From: an uncultured Bacteroidota bacterium
Lineage (GTDB): Bacteria > Bacteroidota > Bacteroidia > Chitinophagales > Chitinophagaceae
Direction: 5' to 3'
DNA: 8,208 nt
Assembly (NCBI GenBank): GCA_946479055.1
Contig: CAMLEX010000189.1
Span: 1-8,208, forward strand
The translations under genes and the position numbers were made by a program. A model generated the notes under the pieces. It was not told the origin of the DNA, searched no databases, and saw only the letters and a list, made by a program, of their open reading frames with translations. The stretch's first letter is position 1; the number at the start of each line of letters is the position of its first letter. Below are positions 6,900 to 8,208 of this stretch, piece by piece.

Positions 6900-8208
6900 A
6901 TGCAATTAATAAAATGGTTTTGCTTGTTGGTGATAGTGGCGGGTATTTCATCATGCAGGCAACCGGCCACAACATTATTTTCTTCTCTTTCACCCGGGCA
7001 CACAGGAATTGATTTTGAAAACAATATAGAAGAAAATGAATCCTTCAACATCATGACGTATGAATACCTATACAATGGTGCTGGTGTGTCTGTAGGTGAT
7101 ATAAACAATGATGGCCTTGCTGATATTTATTTTACCGGCAACATGGTGCCCGACAAACTTTATCTCAACAAGGGGGATATGAAGTTTGAAGATATTACCG
7201 CCAAAGCCGGTGTAGCGGGCCGGGAACGATGGAAAACAGGAACCACGATGGCCGATGTAAATGGCGATGGGTTATTGGATATTTATGTCTGCTATTCGGG
7301 ACCGGGAACAGATGAAGCAAGAAGAAACGAACTATACATTAATAATGGAGTAAAAGACGGCTTTCCTTCTTTCAGTGAAAAAGCCGCTGAATATGGATTA
7401 GATGCACCGGGCACTTTCACTACGCAATTTGCTTTTTTTGATATGGACCAGGATGGTGATCTGGATGCGTTCATGGTGAACCATGCCGATATGTTTTACA
7501 ATGCATTTTCAAACACTACCAAACTGCGTAATAGCCGTCATCCAAAATTTGGCAACCGTCTTTATCGCAACGATAATGGGAAATTTACAGACATCAGTCA
7601 GCAGGCGGGTATTTTTGGAAGCGGTCTCAATTTTGGTTTAAGTGTTTCTGTTAGTGATTTGAATAATGATAACTGGCCTGATCTGTATGTGACCAACGAT
7701 TATAACGAACGGGACTTTCTTTATTTGAATAACCAAGACGGAACTTTTCAGGAAGTGTTAAAACAAAGCATGGGGCATATTTCACAGTTCTCGATGGGAA
7801 GTGATATTGATGATTATAATAACGATTTGCAGCCCGATATATTTACATTGGATATGTTGCCAGAAGATAGCAAAAGGCAAAAATTATTGAAAGGGTCTGA
7901 TGGATATGATATTTATACATTATTAGTAGATAGTGGGTTTCATCATCAGAATATGAGGAATATGCTGCAACTGAATATGGGTATGTGTAGTGACAGCATT
8001 CCGCAGTTTAGTGAAATTGGTCAATTGGCCGGCATCTCAAACACCGACTGGAGCTGGGCTCCACTGCTTGCCGACTTTGATAATGATGGCTGGAAAGATA
8101 TATACATCACCAACGGTTACCTGCGTGATTTCATTAACCTTGATTTTCTGAAATTCTCTTATACCGAAGCACAAGCTAAAGCAAGAAATGAGGGACAAAA
8201 AGTAAATA
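6900..8208 (+). CDS. VCBS/FG-GAP repeat-containing lipoprotein, CRTAC1-like, 3'-truncated by window edge
   Basis: A predicted surface lipoprotein of which 436 codons are visible; the frame stays open to the window end. The signal peptide MQLIKWFCLLVIVAGISSC places the lipid-modified Cys at residue 19. Six FG-GAP/VCBS-type repeats follow, each with a Dx(N/D)x(D)-type calcium loop: DINNDGLAD (67-75), DVNGDGLLD (119-127), DMDQDGDLD (181-189), DLNNDNWPD (253-261), DYNNDLQPD (305-313) and DFDNDGWKD (392-400). Each is followed by a hydrophobic strand such as IYF, IYV or LYV. Repeats of this kind form an integrin-alpha-like beta-propeller. Many bacterial homologues are about 1100 residues and end in an ASPIC/UnbV domain, which would lie outside the window. 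ATG 6900 is the natural start because the signal peptide begins there, after a T-rich leader. Its function is not known; adjacency to susCD suggests a role at the cell surface. Confidence 0.9.
   Translation, partial: MQLIKWFCLLVIVAGISSCRQPATTLFSSLSPGHTGIDFENNIEENESFNIMTYEYLYNGAGVSVGDINNDGLADIYFTGNMVPDKLYLNKGDMKFEDITAKAGVAGRERWKTGTTMADVNGDGLLDIYVCYSGPGTDEARRNELYINNGVKDGFPSFSEKAAEYGLDAPGTFTTQFAFFDMDQDGDLDAFMVNHADMFYNAFSNTTKLRNSRHPKFGNRLYRNDNGKFTDISQQAGIFGSGLNFGLSVSVSDLNNDNWPDLYVTNDYNERDFLYLNNQDGTFQEVLKQSMGHISQFSMGSDIDDYNNDLQPDIFTLDMLPEDSKRQKLLKGSDGYDIYTLLVDSGFHHQNMRNMLQLNMGMCSDSIPQFSEIGQLAGISNTDWSWAPLLADFDNDGWKDIYITNGYLRDFINLDFLKFSYTEAQAKARNEGQKVN

Noticed and set aside
6863..7108. An 81-codon open frame on the - strand
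   Set aside because: It overlaps the terminator and the N-terminus of the VCBS lipoprotein, whose signal peptide and calcium loops show the + strand is coding here.
1..8208. CRISPR arrays, tRNA or rRNA genes, insertion sequences, attachment sites
   Set aside because: No regularly spaced repeats, cloverleaf-like segments, transposase motifs or terminal inverted repeats were seen; the window is almost fully occupied by the five genes listed.

Overview
This window looks like part of a chromosome from a member of the Bacteroidota, most likely the order Chitinophagales. The evidence is the gene content: a FecR/DUF4974 anti-sigma factor, a SusC/RagA porin carrying an N-terminal STN domain, a SusD/RagB lipoprotein, a DUF1735-type lipoprotein and an FG-GAP/VCBS-repeat lipoprotein. 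Starts also lack Shine-Dalgarno sequences and have A-rich leaders. The order-level placement is an impression from protein style, not a database result. All genes lie on the + strand.

Layout: (1) the 3' part of a FecR-type anti-sigma gene (1-644); its start, and presumably its ECF sigma partner, lie upstream of the window. (2) A 188-base non-coding leader (645-832) with two strong inverted repeats. (3) A complete SusC/RagA TonB-linked outer-membrane transporter (833-4198). (4) After 32 bases, a SusD/RagB lipoprotein gene (4231-5864) broken by one missing base near 5061-5068; the rest of the frame is intact to a canonical C-terminus. (5) A stem-loop (5878-5913), then a DUF1735/DUF4361-like lipoprotein (5940-6812). 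(6) A convincing intrinsic terminator (6850-6882) only 17 bases before (7) a VCBS/FG-GAP-repeat lipoprotein (6900 to window end), which runs off the right edge.

How it works together (family knowledge plus inference): SusC and SusD would form a TonB-driven outer-membrane pump for a glycan, peptide or other oligomer. The DUF1735 lipoprotein is a likely accessory surface ligand-binding protein. The STN domain of SusC would report transport to the FecR C-terminal domain, releasing an ECF sigma factor that switches on the operon. No glycoside hydrolase, sulfatase or peptidase is visible, so the substrate cannot be named. The VCBS-repeat lipoprotein is a probable Ca-binding propeller-like surface protein.

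This is a recognisable SusCD-type uptake locus rather than a clearly new system. The most noteworthy points are the susD frameshift, the structured susC leader, and a terminator sitting directly in front of the last lipoprotein gene.
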